From contig CAMOYX010000005.1 in assembly GCA_946630615.1 (NCBI GenBank), forward strand, positions 1-33,647: DNA of 33,647 nt, given 5' to 3'. The DNA comes from an uncultured Mycoplasmatota bacterium (GTDB lineage Bacteria > Bacillota_I > Bacilli_A > RF39 > UBA660). The notes under the pieces were generated by a model that was given only the letters and a program-made list of their open reading frames with translations, searched no databases and was not told the origin of the DNA. Shown here in pieces: positions 5,093 to 13,645 of this stretch (within the stretch, counting starts at the first letter, position 1; each line of letters begins with the position of its first letter). Position numbers and translations under genes: made by a program.

Positions 5093-7594
5093 TTACTTTC
5101 CGCAGCACTGCTTATACTTCTTGCCACTTCCACATGGACACAAATCGTTTCTCTTTATCTTCTTGTCATTTTTAACTGTTTTAACTTTTTTATCTCCATC
5201 TTGTTTAGTGTCATTAGTTTTACCTGAATTTAATGTTTGTGTCATTTGAGTATTTTGTTCAATATTAGCTTTTAATAAGAACTTAGCAATTGATTCATCA
5301 ATTTGATTTAATAATTGTTCAAACATATTATATCCTTCCATAGTATATGCTTGTAAAGGATTAGTTTGAGCATATTGTCTTAAGAAGATACCTTCTTTTA
5401 AAGCTTCCATAGCATTTAAGTGTTCTACCCATAAGTTATCAATAATTCTAAGAGAAATAGCTCTTTCAAATTCTTCAAAATGAGGAGCATCAGCTATCTT
5501 AGCTTCATAGTCTTCATTTACAAGGTCAGTAATAAAATCAATTACTCTTGCTTCTTCTTTATTCCACTTACTAATATCATCTTTATTTAACTTAGTAGTC
5601 TTTAAGAAGTTAGTATTAACATATTCTTCAATTTCTTCAAAGTCTTTATCTGTTAAGTATCCTTCAGGAGCTAAGTGTCCAGTTACTAAGTCTTCAATAG
5701 TATTTCTAAATGTTTCTTTAATTGAATCATGAATAGATTCATTATCAATTATTTCATTTCTTTGTTCATAAATGATTCTTCTTTGTTCATTAACTACGTT
5801 ATCGTAATCAAGTAAGTTCTTACGCATATCATAGTTGTTACCTTCTACCTTCTTTTGAGCACTTTCAATAGATCTAGTTAATGATTTAGAACGAATTGCT
5901 TGATCTCCAGTTAAACCTAATGCAATAACCATGTTCTTAACTTTATCTGTACCAAATCTTCTCATTAAGTCATCTTCAAAAGATACGAAGAATTGAGAAA
6001 CACCTGGATCTCCTTGACGTCCTGATCTACCTCTTAATTGGTTATCAATACGTCTTGATTCATGTCTTTCAGTACCGATTACATAAAGTCCACCTAGTTC
6101 TCTTACACCTTCACCAAGTTTAATATCTGTACCACGACCTGCCATGTTAGTAGCAATAGTAATAGCACCTTTTTCACCAGCATGAGAAATAATTTCAGCT
6201 TCTCTTACATGATTCTTAGCATTTAATACTTCATGAGGTAATTTAGCTTTAGTAAGCATCTTAGATAATAACTCATTCATTTCTACTGATATAGTACCAA
6301 CAAGAATTGGTTGACCAGTTTTATGAATTTCTTCAATACATTTTACAATAGCTTGGAATTTACCATCTATAGTTGAGTAAACTAAATCTGGTAAATCTTT
6401 TCTTTGAATTGGTTTATTTGTTGGTATTTGAATAACATACATGTTATAAATATCTCTAAACTCTTCTTCTTCAGTCTTAGCAGTACCAGTCATACCAGCT
6501 AGCTTTTTATACATTCTAAATAAATTTTGATATGTAATAGTAGCCATTGTTCTAGTTTCTTCATTAATATGAACGCCTTCTTTAGCTTCAATAGCTTGGT
6601 GTAGACCTTCACTAAATTGTCTACCTTTCATTAAACGTCCAGTAAATTGGTCAACTATAACGATTGCTCCATTATCAACTACATAGTCTACATCTTTATT
6701 AAATCCATAATTAGCTTTTAAAGCATTATTAACGTGATGTACTAATGCAGAGTTTTCAGAATCATATAAATTATTTAAATTAAATATTTTTTCTAAATGA
6801 GCTGCACCTTTTTCAGTAATAGATACATTTCTTGTTTTTTGATCTAAAGTATAATCTTCTTCATCTAATGCCTTAACTGCAATATCAGCTTTAGTATATA
6901 ATTCAGCTGCATTTTGTTTACCACCAGAAATAATTAATGGTGTTCTAGCTTCATCGATTAGGATACTATCTACTTCGTCTACAATAGCAAAGTTAAGTGG
7001 TCTTAATACCCTATCTTCTTTTCTAACTACCATGTTATCTCTTAAGTAATCAAAACCTACTTCATCATTAGTAGAGTAAGTTATATCACAATTATAAGCT
7101 TCTCTTTTTTGCTCAGGATTCATTTGTTTCATATTTAATCCTACAGTTAAACCAAGGAATCTAAATACTCCACCCATCCATTCTGAGTCTCTCTTTGCAA
7201 GGAACTCATTAACTGTAATGATATGTACGCCTTCACCAGTTAAAGCATTTAAGTAAGCTGGCATAGTTTCAGTAAGAGTCTTACCTTCACCAGTTTTCAT
7301 TTCAGATATGTTACCAAAATGAATTGCTAAAGCACCTAAGATTTGTACATAGTATGGTTTTTCACCAAGTACACGGAAGTCTGCTTCTCTAACAACTGCA
7401 TAAGCATCTACCATAATATCTTCTAAGTCTTCACCATTAGCTAGTCTTGTCTTAAATTCAGTAGTTTTAGCTTTTAATGCATCATCAGATAATTTAGCCA
7501 TTGTATCTTCTTTAGCTACAATTAAATCTGCAATCTTTCTAAATTTTTGTAATTCTTTATATTCACTATCAAACAACTTTGTTAATATTCCCAT
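5093..7594 (-). CDS. secA: Preprotein translocase ATPase SecA
   Basis: An 833-aa motor that pushes secretory proteins through SecYEG at the inner membrane. Walker A (MKTGEGKT) lies at residues ~99-106, and the DEAD-type Walker B reads VDEVDSILIDEARTP. GTATNMAGRGTD-like helicase motifs (ITIATNMAGRGTDI) and QLRGRSGRQGDPG follow. The C-terminus ends in the SEC-C zinc tail CPCGSGKKYKQCC. The start has a strong AGGAGGG ribosome site. The gene follows hpf, as in many Bacilli. The last ~25 codons switch to AAG, CAG and TGC, unlike the rest of the gene, and a second copy of the tail lies at 3546..3608, so the 3' end appears to have been replaced. Confidence 0.98.
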   Translation of the reverse strand: MGILTKLFDSEYKELQKFRKIADLIVAKEDTMAKLSDDALKAKTTEFKTRLANGEDLEDIMVDAYAVVREADFRVLGEKPYYVQILGALAIHFGNISEMKTGEGKTLTETMPAYLNALTGEGVHIITVNEFLAKRDSEWMGGVFRFLGLTVGLNMKQMNPEQKREAYNCDITYSTNDEVGFDYLRDNMVVRKEDRVLRPLNFAIVDEVDSILIDEARTPLIISGGKQNAAELYTKADIAVKALDEEDYTLDQKTRNVSITEKGAAHLEKIFNLNNLYDSENSALVHHVNNALKANYGFNKDVDYVVDNGAIVIVDQFTGRLMKGRQFSEGLHQAIEAKEGVHINEETRTMATITYQNLFRMYKKLAGMTGTAKTEEEEFRDIYNMYVIQIPTNKPIQRKDLPDLVYSTIDGKFQAIVKCIEEIHKTGQPILVGTISVEMNELLSKMLTKAKLPHEVLNAKNHVREAEIISHAGEKGAITIATNMAGRGTDIKLGEGVRELGGLYVIGTERHESRRIDNQLRGRSGRQGDPGVSQFFVSFEDDLMRRFGTDKVKNMVIALGLTGDQAIRSKSLTRSIESAQKKVEGNNYDMRKNLLDYDNVVNEQRRIIYEQRNEIIDNESIHDSIKETFRNTIEDLVTGHLAPEGYLTDKDFEEIEEYVNTNFLKTTKLNKDDISKWNKEEARVIDFITDLVNEDYEAKIADAPHFEEFERAISLRIIDNLWVEHLNAMEALKEGIFLRQYAQTNPLQAYTMEGYNMFEQLLNQIDESIAKFLLKANIEQNTQMTQTLNSGKTNDTKQDGDKKVKTVKNDKKIKRNDLCPCGSGKKYKQCCGK

Positions 7595-7610
7595 GTTGTT
7601 ACCCTCCTAA

Positions 7611-7633
7611 AATTAATCACTCTTTGATTAATT
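7611..7633 (-). promoter_or_regulatory. Perfect inverted repeat in the secA leader
   Basis: AATTAATCA and TGATTAATT are separated by five bases, just before the secA ribosome site and after a likely -10 (TATTAT at 7642..7647). It may be an operator or a weak RNA hairpin controlling secA. Confidence 0.4.
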
Positions 7634-7679
7634 ACTCCTATATAATAGCAAAAAAAGCCTTATTTTAAAAGAAATAATT

Positions 7680-7703
7680 AAAAAGATAGGTTAAAACCTA
7701 TCT
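7680..7703 (-). terminator. Terminator behind hpf
   Basis: AAGATAGG and CCTATCTT on the minus strand with a T-run. It separates hpf from secA, which therefore probably has its own promoter. Confidence 0.75.
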
Positions 7704-8233
7704 TATTCCCCACTAATCTTACCAAATGAACCATCTCTACGTTTATAAACTACAGTTGGAGCATTTGTTTTACTATCTAAATATAGATAGAAATCATGAT
7801 CTGTTAACTCCATTTCTAATATAGCTTCTTCAACGTCCATTGGTCTTAATTCTACCTTTTTATCCTTTTTAATCTTCAAGTCTGATTCTTTAACGTTAAC
7901 TTCTTCTTTTTCAAATATTTCGTATCTTAAAGAATCTTTAAATTTCTTCTTTAATTTAGTTTTGTTCTTGCGAACTTGTCTAACTAACTTATCTACAACT
8001 AAATCTATAGCTGCATATAAGTCTTCGTGAATTTCTTCACCTCTAAGAGTAAACTTAGGTGTTGGAATAGTAACTTCGATACTTTCAAGGTTGTTCTTAG
8101 CACGTACAATAACATATGCCTTTAACTCTTCAGGATTAGGAAAATACTGATCCAACTTTTGAAGTTTCTCATCGATTCTATCTCTGATGGCTTCAGTAAC
8201 CTTAATCTTGTCCCCTCTTACTTCTAATCTCAT
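7703..8233 (-). CDS. hpf: Ribosome hibernation promoting factor, long form
   Basis: A 176-aa protein. The N-terminal ~100 residues are the S30AE/YfiA domain that sits in the decoding centre of idle ribosomes. The C-terminal ~60 residues (HDFYLYLDSKTNAPTVVYKRRDGSFGKI) are the dimerisation domain that joins two 70S into 100S particles in Gram-positives. The ORF track starts at a TTG one codon earlier; the ATG at 8233, 5 nt after GAGGTG, is the better start. It sits just upstream of secA, the usual place in Bacilli. A good promoter lies upstream, consistent with independent stress or stationary-phase control. Confidence 0.95.
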   Translation of the reverse strand: MRLEVRGDKIKVTEAIRDRIDEKLQKLDQYFPNPEELKAYVIVRAKNNLESIEVTIPTPKFTLRGEEIHEDLYAAIDLVVDKLVRQVRKNKTKLKKKFKDSLRYEIFEKEEVNVKESDLKIKKDKKVELRPMDVEEAILEMELTDHDFYLYLDSKTNAPTVVYKRRDGSFGKISGE

Positions 8234-8253
8234 CAAATCACCTCTCTAGCTAG

Positions 8254-8281
8254 ATTATATCATATTTAAAATTAAAATCAA
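8254..8281 (-). promoter_or_regulatory. Promoter of hpf
   Basis: TTGATT (8276..8281) and TATAAT (8254..8259) on the minus strand are 16 bp apart, with an extended TG upstream of the -10. The start codon of hpf is about 20 nt downstream. Confidence 0.65.
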
Positions 8282-8404
8282 AAAACTGCATGCACTATAT
8301 AATATAAATCTATTTAAAGAGTTTTATCACACTTTAATCCCCCTTTCCGCATGATAAATTAACACATATTATTTAAATTATTTTTAAATATGTCTTAAAT
8401 GTAT

Positions 8405-9049
8405 TTATCTTTGTCTGAAAAGACTTATAAGCTTAGATTTTGAACTACGAGATAAATAATCTATACTTATATTATTCTTAAATACTATACTCTTTTCAGT
8501 AACATAATTAATGTTATAAATATTAACTAAACAAGATCTATGAGATCTAAAAAAGTATCCCTTTGCTTGATTATTTATTGAATCAAGAGAATCATTAACT
8601 ACTATTTCCTTATTGCCATAACTAATTATTATCTTTCTTAAAACTTTATCTCTAATAATATAGTTTATTTTACTGTATTCTAGATAATAAATATCTTTAT
8701 TTATATTAACTTTTAATATATGTAAATTTTCAATTTCATTTATTATTTTTAATACAGTTTTGCATAAATCATATTTACTACTAATTAAATAATAAGGTAA
8801 ATAAGACTTAGATAAATCTCTTTTATGTACATTATTAGAATATATTACTAAATGAGTTTTATAAAAATGATAATAATTAGATATTTTATCTAAGTTATTA
8901 TTATCAACTATTAAAATAGTATAATCATCCTTATCATATTTATCATTAAAAGAATAATTCATAATATCTAAACCAAATAAAAACTCACTTAAAGTGAGTT
9001 TAATTAACTTTTTATTGCTTTTACTAGCAATTATCACAATACTTAACAC
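8405..9049 (-). CDS. LytTR-family DNA-binding regulator
   Basis: About 214 aa. The C-terminal ~95 residues form a LytTR domain: IYYLEYSKINYI, then DSLDSINNQ, then the hallmark GYFFRSHRSCLVNIYNINYV. LytTR proteins bind paired direct repeats in promoters and often regulate virulence, bacteriocin or wall genes. The N-terminal ~110 residues have a flavodoxin-like pattern (VLSIVIIASK, YTILIVDNNN, THLVIYSNN) but no convincing receiver phospho-acceptor Asp, so it may be a degenerate receiver. I choose the GTG at 9049, just after GGGAGAG, over the GTG at 9061. No sensor kinase is adjacent. The preceding gene ends 16 nt upstream. Confidence 0.85.
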   Translation of the reverse strand: MLSIVIIASKSNKKLIKLTLSEFLFGLDIMNYSFNDKYDKDDYTILIVDNNNLDKISNYYHFYKTHLVIYSNNVHKRDLSKSYLPYYLISSKYDLCKTVLKIINEIENLHILKVNINKDIYYLEYSKINYIIRDKVLRKIIISYGNKEIVVNDSLDSINNQAKGYFFRSHRSCLVNIYNINYVTEKSIVFKNNISIDYLSRSSKSKLISLFRQR

Positions 9050-9065
9050 TAACTCTCCCACTTTC

Positions 9066-9251
9066 TCACATGTTAAAAAACGCTATGATTAGTTGAGAGC
9101 TTAAATAGCCAAGTGATAGCGTACACAAGACTACTAATATTCTAACTTGCCAGTACGCTTTTTGTCTAACTATTTTATTAAAATTAACACCTGATAAAGC
9201 AAAACTTGATAGTAATGTCATAAAAAAGTATAGATAAATACGCATATTCAT
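9066..9251 (-). CDS. DUF1146 (YwzB-like) small membrane protein
   Basis: A 61-aa protein with two hydrophobic helices (residues ~3-20 and ~36-58) joined by a basic loop that carries the family's typical N-x-x-K-I...R-x-L-x-x-L-x-x-x-x-LGYL pattern. In B. subtilis ywzB lies beside murAA; here murA is also close, 1.2 kb upstream. Function is unknown. It starts 2 nt after the rpiB stop, so the two are probably translationally coupled; its own ribosome site is poor. The stop is TGA, which supports the standard genetic code. Confidence 0.8.
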   Translation of the reverse strand: MNMRIYLYFFMTLLSSFALSGVNFNKIVRQKAYWQVRILVVLCTLSLGYLSSQLIIAFFNM

Positions 9252-9253
9252 AA

Positions 9254-9688
9254 CTATTTATCTAATTCCTTTATCATGTCAACTCTACGTAAATGTCTTT
9301 CTTCGTGAGCACTAGGTGTATTTATAAATGTTAAAACTAAATCTAATGCATCATTATTATTAAGTCCTCCAAACGACACCATGTTGGCTCCATTATGTTC
9401 TTTTGCTTTTCTAGCATCATCAGAGTTTACACATCTTGCACATCTAATTCCTTTAATTTTATTTGCAACAATGCTCATTCCAATACCATTACCACAAATT
9501 AATACACCTAAGGAATCACTATTTCTTGCCACATTACTAGCTACTTCAATAGCAAACTTAGGATAATCGTCTCCTTCACTATTAACTAATTTAGTTCCTA
9601 CTGCTTCATATCCCAATTTATTTAATTCACTAATTAGATAATCTTTAGTTTCTATTCCATTATGATCAGTTCCAATAAATATTTTCAT
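9254..9688 (-). CDS. rpiB: Ribose-5-phosphate isomerase B
   Basis: A 144-aa enzyme that interconverts ribulose-5-phosphate and ribose-5-phosphate in the pentose phosphate pathway. The RpiB/LacAB fold starts with KIFIGTDHNGIETK. The catalytic cysteine lies in LICGNGIGMSIVANK, and the conserved HN-GANMVSFG segment and the C-terminal EERHLRRV region follow. Length matches the family. GGAGATG precedes the start. LacA/LacB relatives are possible, but there is no lactose or tagatose gene nearby. Confidence 0.95.
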   Translation of the reverse strand: MKIFIGTDHNGIETKDYLISELNKLGYEAVGTKLVNSEGDDYPKFAIEVASNVARNSDSLGVLICGNGIGMSIVANKIKGIRCARCVNSDDARKAKEHNGANMVSFGGLNNNDALDLVLTFINTPSAHEERHLRRVDMIKELDK

Positions 9689-9720
9689 TTATATCATCTC
9701 CATGAATATATTATACCAAT

Positions 9721-9742
9721 AAAAAAAGGAAATTACTTTCCT
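9721..9742 (-). terminator. Terminator overlapping the rpmE stop codon
   Basis: On the minus strand GGAAA, a loop that contains the TAA stop, TTTCC and then seven T. rpmE transcription should end here, leaving rpiB to its own start. Confidence 0.75.
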
Positions 9743-9945
9743 TCTTGATTTAAATTATATTTCTTGTTAAATTTCTCAATCTTACCAGCCTTACTTACTT
9801 TACCTTGTTTACCAGTGTAGAATGGATGGCAATTTGAACATACATCAACTTCAATTTTTTCAGCAGTAGATCTTACAGTAAATTTATTACCACAAGAAGC
9901 ACATACGATTTCAGTTTCATGCATTGTTGGATGAATACTCTTCAT
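9733..9945 (-). CDS. rpmE: Ribosomal protein L31, zinc-binding type
   Basis: A 70-aa large-subunit protein that bridges the subunits. It has the zinc ligands typical of the C+ type (VCASCGNKF and [12 protein letters not shown]). The ORF track starts eight codons early. MKSIHP, with a GGGAG ribosome site, matches the family's MK-x-x-IHP start, so I use 9945. Zn-type L31 is the form replaced by paralogues under zinc limitation in other Bacilli; no paralogue lies here. Confidence 0.97.
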   Translation of the reverse strand: MKSIHPTMHETEIVCASCGNKFTVRSTAEKIEVDVCSNCHPFYTGKQGKVSKAGKIEKFNKKYNLNQEGK

Positions 9946-10034
9946 AAATCTTTTCTCCCTTCTTCCCATGTTAAATTCTTAACATAGTTTTTCTACGTCT
10001 TAAGTATTGTATCATAAACTATTAATAATGCAAG

Positions 10035-10469
10035 TTATTTTATTTTGAATATCTTCACACAAGTTAAAGCAAATAACTCTTGTATAAATAATGAATATAT
10101 AAACAATATAAATGGAATATATAACTTACTACTAAATAGTATTAAACAATCTATAAAAGAAATAATACTAAATAATATAGGAATTAATACTAATATATCT
10201 AATCTAATTTCTTTCTTACCTTTAAAATTCATACCAGTTTTATCTCTTGTAATAGCAACAAAAGATAATACTACAGATATTAAATATATAAAAAAATAAG
10301 CAATACCAAATCTAATACCTACTTCACCTAAATCTTTAATATCTCCCATGTTAATAAATATACTAGATATAAGTAATAATATTAAATAACTAATAGAATA
10401 CACAAATGTATATTTAATTAAAGATTTATTATAATTAATCTTAGCTCTATTCTTAAAAAAATTTAACAT
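10035..10469 (-). CDS. Four-helix membrane protein, unknown
   Basis: A 144-aa protein with a basic N-terminus (NRAKINYNKSLIKY) and four hydrophobic segments (~22-42, ~50-72, ~90-112 and ~115-138). I recognise no family. The start has GAGGTAG upstream, within the end of murA, and the gene begins 11 nt after the murA stop, so it is probably co-transcribed with murA. A link to envelope synthesis is only contextual. Confidence 0.65.
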   Translation of the reverse strand: MLNFFKNRAKINYNKSLIKYTFVYSISYLILLLISSIFINMGDIKDLGEVGIRFGIAYFFIYLISVVLSFVAITRDKTGMNFKGKKEIRLDILVLIPILFSIISFIDCLILFSSKLYIPFILFIYSLFIQELFALTCVKIFKIK

Positions 10470-10480
10470 ACTAACTACCT

Positions 10481-11740
10481 CTAATCTTCATCAATTAATC
10501 TAATATCTGCTCCTACTTTATTTAACTTAGAAACAATATTCTCATAACCTCTTAATATATGTTCAATATTAGATATCTCTGTTGTTCCTTCAGCTACCAT
10601 TCCTGCAACAAGAAGTGATGCACCTGCTCTTAAATCTGTAGCCTTAACTTTTCTTCCAACTAACTTTGATGGACCTATAACAACTGCTTTCTTTTCAAAA
10701 GCATTAATATTAGCGCCCATTGCATTTAGATGTGGAATATGTCTTAATCTATTCTCATAAATAGTTTCTTCAAATATAGATTCACCACTACATTGAGTCA
10801 AAAAAGTACTCATTGGTTGACCAAGGTCAGTTGGAAAACCAGGATATACAGTAGTTTTTATGTTAACAGCATTTAATTTCCTAGTTCTAGAAATATAAAC
10901 ACTATTTCCTTTTATCTTATACTTAACACCTGCTTCTCTAAACTTAAATAATAAAGATTCTAAATGTTCAGATACTAAGCCAGACACTTTAAAATTTCTA
11001 CCAAGTAAAGCACCCATAATTAAGTATGTACCAGCTTCAATTCTATCAGGTATTACAGTAACTTCTCCATCATGTAGTTCTTCTACACCTTCTATTATGA
11101 TTTCACCTGTTCCAGCGCCTTTAATTTTAGCACCCATAGAGTTTAGAAAATCAGCAACATTTACTATTTCTGGTTCTCTAGCAGCATTTATAATCTTTGT
11201 AACACCATTTGCTAATGTAGCAGCAATCATAACATTTATAGTTGCACCAACAGATGGAAAATCAAAGAATAAACTAGTTCCCTTTAATCTACTCTTAGAC
11301 TTCATTAAATAATGTCCATCTACTTCTTTAATAGTTACATTCATTTTCTTAAATGAATCTAAGTGTATATCTATAGGTCTACTACCAATAATGCATCCAC
11401 CTGGATAACTTATTTCTGCTTTATTAAATAAACCTAATAAAGAACCCATAAAATAATATGAAGCTCTTAACTTAGAAGCATATTCTTGTTTAATTAATTC
11501 ATTATGTAAGTTCTTATTATCTATAATAAGAGTTTCATTTTTATAAATAACTTCAGAACCTAAACTTTTCATAATATCAAGCAGTATTCTTACATCAGAT
11601 ATATCAGGTACGTTATGAATTACACACTTACCCTTAGTTAAAACACTAGCTGGTATTAAAGCTACTATAGCATTCTTAGCGCCACCAATATGTACTTCCC
11701 CATTTAATTCTTTGTTACCTTTAATTAATAACTTTTTCAT
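10481..11740 (-). CDS. murA: UDP-N-acetylglucosamine 1-carboxyvinyltransferase
   Basis: A 419-aa cytoplasmic enzyme that adds enolpyruvate from PEP to UDP-GlcNAc, the first committed step of peptidoglycan synthesis and the fosfomycin target. GGAKNA near residue 20 and the catalytic cysteine loop PGGCIIGSRPIDIH (around residue 115) are present. The Cys, rather than Asp, predicts the fosfomycin-sensitive form. The six-fold inverted alpha/beta barrel repeats fill the expected length. AGGAG precedes the start. Its presence shows the organism makes a wall, unlike Mollicutes proper. Confidence 0.97.
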   Translation of the reverse strand: MKKLLIKGNKELNGEVHIGGAKNAIVALIPASVLTKGKCVIHNVPDISDVRILLDIMKSLGSEVIYKNETLIIDNKNLHNELIKQEYASKLRASYYFMGSLLGLFNKAEISYPGGCIIGSRPIDIHLDSFKKMNVTIKEVDGHYLMKSKSRLKGTSLFFDFPSVGATINVMIAATLANGVTKIINAAREPEIVNVADFLNSMGAKIKGAGTGEIIIEGVEELHDGEVTVIPDRIEAGTYLIMGALLGRNFKVSGLVSEHLESLLFKFREAGVKYKIKGNSVYISRTRKLNAVNIKTTVYPGFPTDLGQPMSTFLTQCSGESIFEETIYENRLRHIPHLNAMGANINAFEKKAVVIGPSKLVGRKVKATDLRAGASLLVAGMVAEGTTEISNIEHILRGYENIVSKLNKVGADIRLIDED

Positions 11741-11791
11741 ACAATTCTCCTATTAAATACATATTCTTCTTTGTAACTTAATATTAACAAA

Positions 11792-11820
11792 AAATAGCCT
11801 TTAAAAAAAGGCTATTTAAC
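11792..11820 (-). terminator. Terminator overlapping the prmC stop
   Basis: AAATAGCCTTT and AAAGGCTATTT form an 11-bp perfect stem with a four-base loop, followed by T-rich bases on the minus strand. The prmC TAG stop lies inside one arm. Confidence 0.85.
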
Positions 11821-12537
11821 TTTCTTTACAGCAAACACAAATCTGTCTCTTCCATTTAAATCTTTATTAATAGATACATCATACATAGGTAACTTACTAT
11901 TAAATAAGTCTTTAATCTGATTACCTTGTAGCATACCTATTTCAAAAGCTATTATAATTGGTTTACTATTTATATTACTTAATTTATCTATTATTAATCT
12001 ATAAAAATCAAGACCATCTTCTCCACCAAATAAAGCTATCTGAGGTTCATACTTAGTTTCAACACCAACATCTTCACTATTCATAACATAAGGAGGATTG
12101 CTTACTAATACATCATATCCTTCAAAGTTAACATTAGCCATATCATCACTTATAAATGTAATATTATTAACTTTGTTATGTAAAGCATTCTCTTTTGCTA
12201 CTTTAATAGCATCACTAGATATATCTACAGCTGTAATACTTGAATTAACATTGTTTAAAGAAATATTAATAGATATACAACCAGAACCAGTCCCAAGTTC
12301 TAAAACTTTTATATTATTTAAATTTAATTCTTTTATCTTTTTGTTTAGCATATCTACAAGCAGTTCAGTTTCAAATCTAGGTATTAATACACTTTCATTA
12401 ACTTTTATAGTAGAGTCTAAAAATTCTACATCTCCAATAATATATTGAATAGGATAACCACTTTTAACTTTTTCTAAAGCATAGTTATAATCTATTCCTC
12501 TTTCTTCTAATATCTTTTTATTTAATTCATCAATCAT
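11812..12537 (-). CDS. prmC: Release factor glutamine methyltransferase
   Basis: A 241-aa SAM-dependent enzyme that methylates the GGQ glutamine of release factors, here encoded right after prfA. VLELGTGSGCISI is the SAM-binding loop, and VSNPPYV is the catalytic NPPY motif. The protein is shorter than the usual ~280 aa because the N-terminal helical domain is only ~35 residues before YIIGDVEFLD. No better upstream start is visible. AGGTAAAG lies 5' of ATG. A terminator-like hairpin stands between prfA and prmC. Confidence 0.93.
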   Translation of the reverse strand: MIDELNKKILEERGIDYNYALEKVKSGYPIQYIIGDVEFLDSTIKVNESVLIPRFETELLVDMLNKKIKELNLNNIKVLELGTGSGCISINISLNNVNSSITAVDISSDAIKVAKENALHNKVNNITFISDDMANVNFEGYDVLVSNPPYVMNSEDVGVETKYEPQIALFGGEDGLDFYRLIIDKLSNINSKPIIIAFEIGMLQGNQIKDLFNSKLPMYDVSINKDLNGRDRFVFAVKKVK

Positions 12538-12546
12538 ATCTTTACC

Positions 12547-12571
12547 TAAAAAAGCAAGTTATTCACTTGCT
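12547..12571 (-). terminator. Terminator-like hairpin between prfA and prmC
   Basis: AGCAAGT, a five-base loop and ACTTGCT, then six T on the minus strand, overlapping the prfA stop. It lies only about 10 nt before prmC, so prmC needs read-through, translation-coupled disruption or a promoter within prfA. Confidence 0.75.
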
Positions 12572-13614
12572 AATTTTCTCTTTAAATCTTCAGTAGTTAA
12601 AGCTTCAATAATAGGATCTAAATCTCCATCCATTACTCTATCTAAAGACATAACTGAAAAACCAATTCTATGATCAGTTACTCTATTTTGAGGATAATTA
12701 TAAGTTCTAATCTTTTCAGATCTATCTCCAGAACCTATCTTACTTCTACGTTCACTACCTACTTTAGCTTCTTGTTCAGCAATCATATTATCATACATCT
12801 TAATCTTTAATAATTTCATAGCCATATCTTTATTCTTTAATTGACTACGTTCATTTTGACATGTAACAACAGTATTTGTTGGAACATGAGTAATACGTAC
12901 TGCAGAGTTAGATGTATTTACGGATTGTCCACCAGCTCCAGATGAGTGATATACATCAATCTTTAAATCAGATTCTTTAATCTCAATATCTACATCATCT
13001 ACTTCAGGCATTACTAAAACTGTAGCAGTAGAAGTATGAACTCTACCAGCAGTTTCAGTAACTGGAACTCTTTGAACTCTATGTGCACCAGATTCATATT
13101 TCATTTTTGAATATACACTTTGACCTTTAATAATAAATTCTATTTGGGCATATCCACCAGAAGATCCTGGTACTTCATGGTTAATTTCAATCTTCCAGCC
13201 TTGCTTTTCAGCAAATCTTTCATACATTCTAAATAAATCTCCAGCAAATATGTTAGCTTCATCTCCACCTGCAGCTCCACGGATTTCCATGATAATATTC
13301 TTATCATCATTTTTATCTTTAGGAATTAACATGATTTGAAGTTCATCTTCTAATCTTGCTATCTTTTCTTCATTATCTGCAATTTCCATTTCAGCTAATT
13401 CTCTCATATCTGGATCACTAACAAGTTGTTTAGCTTCTTCTAAAGATTGTTTAGCGTCTTGATATTCATGGTATTTATCTACTACTTCTGCTAAATCACT
13501 TTGTTCCTTTGATAATTGTTTAACTTTAGAAAAGTCAGACATTACATCAGGTTTCATAAGTTCTTCACTTAATAAATTATACTTTTCTTCCATAGCTTTT
13601 AATTTTTCTTCCAT
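12559..13614 (-). CDS. prfA: Peptide chain release factor 1
   Basis: A 351-aa factor that terminates translation at UAA and UAG. The GGQ loop (SSGAGGQSVNTSNSAV) enters the peptidyl transferase centre, and the PxT codon-reading motif appears as RVPVTE, which separates it from RF2 (SPF). The ORF track's GTG start three codons upstream lies in the GAGGTG ribosome site, so the ATG at 13614 is right. It follows rpoE within one transcription unit. Confidence 0.96.
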   Translation of the reverse strand: MEEKLKAMEEKYNLLSEELMKPDVMSDFSKVKQLSKEQSDLAEVVDKYHEYQDAKQSLEEAKQLVSDPDMRELAEMEIADNEEKIARLEDELQIMLIPKDKNDDKNIIMEIRGAAGGDEANIFAGDLFRMYERFAEKQGWKIEINHEVPGSSGGYAQIEFIIKGQSVYSKMKYESGAHRVQRVPVTETAGRVHTSTATVLVMPEVDDVDIEIKESDLKIDVYHSSGAGGQSVNTSNSAVRITHVPTNTVVTCQNERSQLKNKDMAMKLLKIKMYDNMIAEQEAKVGSERRSKIGSGDRSEKIRTYNYPQNRVTDHRIGFSVMSLDRVMDGDLDPIIEALTTEDLKRKLASE

Positions 13615-13645
13615 GAGTATCACCTCTTTTCTTAAATATTAATTA

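Noticed and set aside
8282-8404. A regulatory RNA or CIRCE-type operator between the LytTR gene and hpf
   Set aside because: No CIRCE palindrome, riboswitch-like structure or convincing hairpin could be found; only weak A/T inverted repeats are present.
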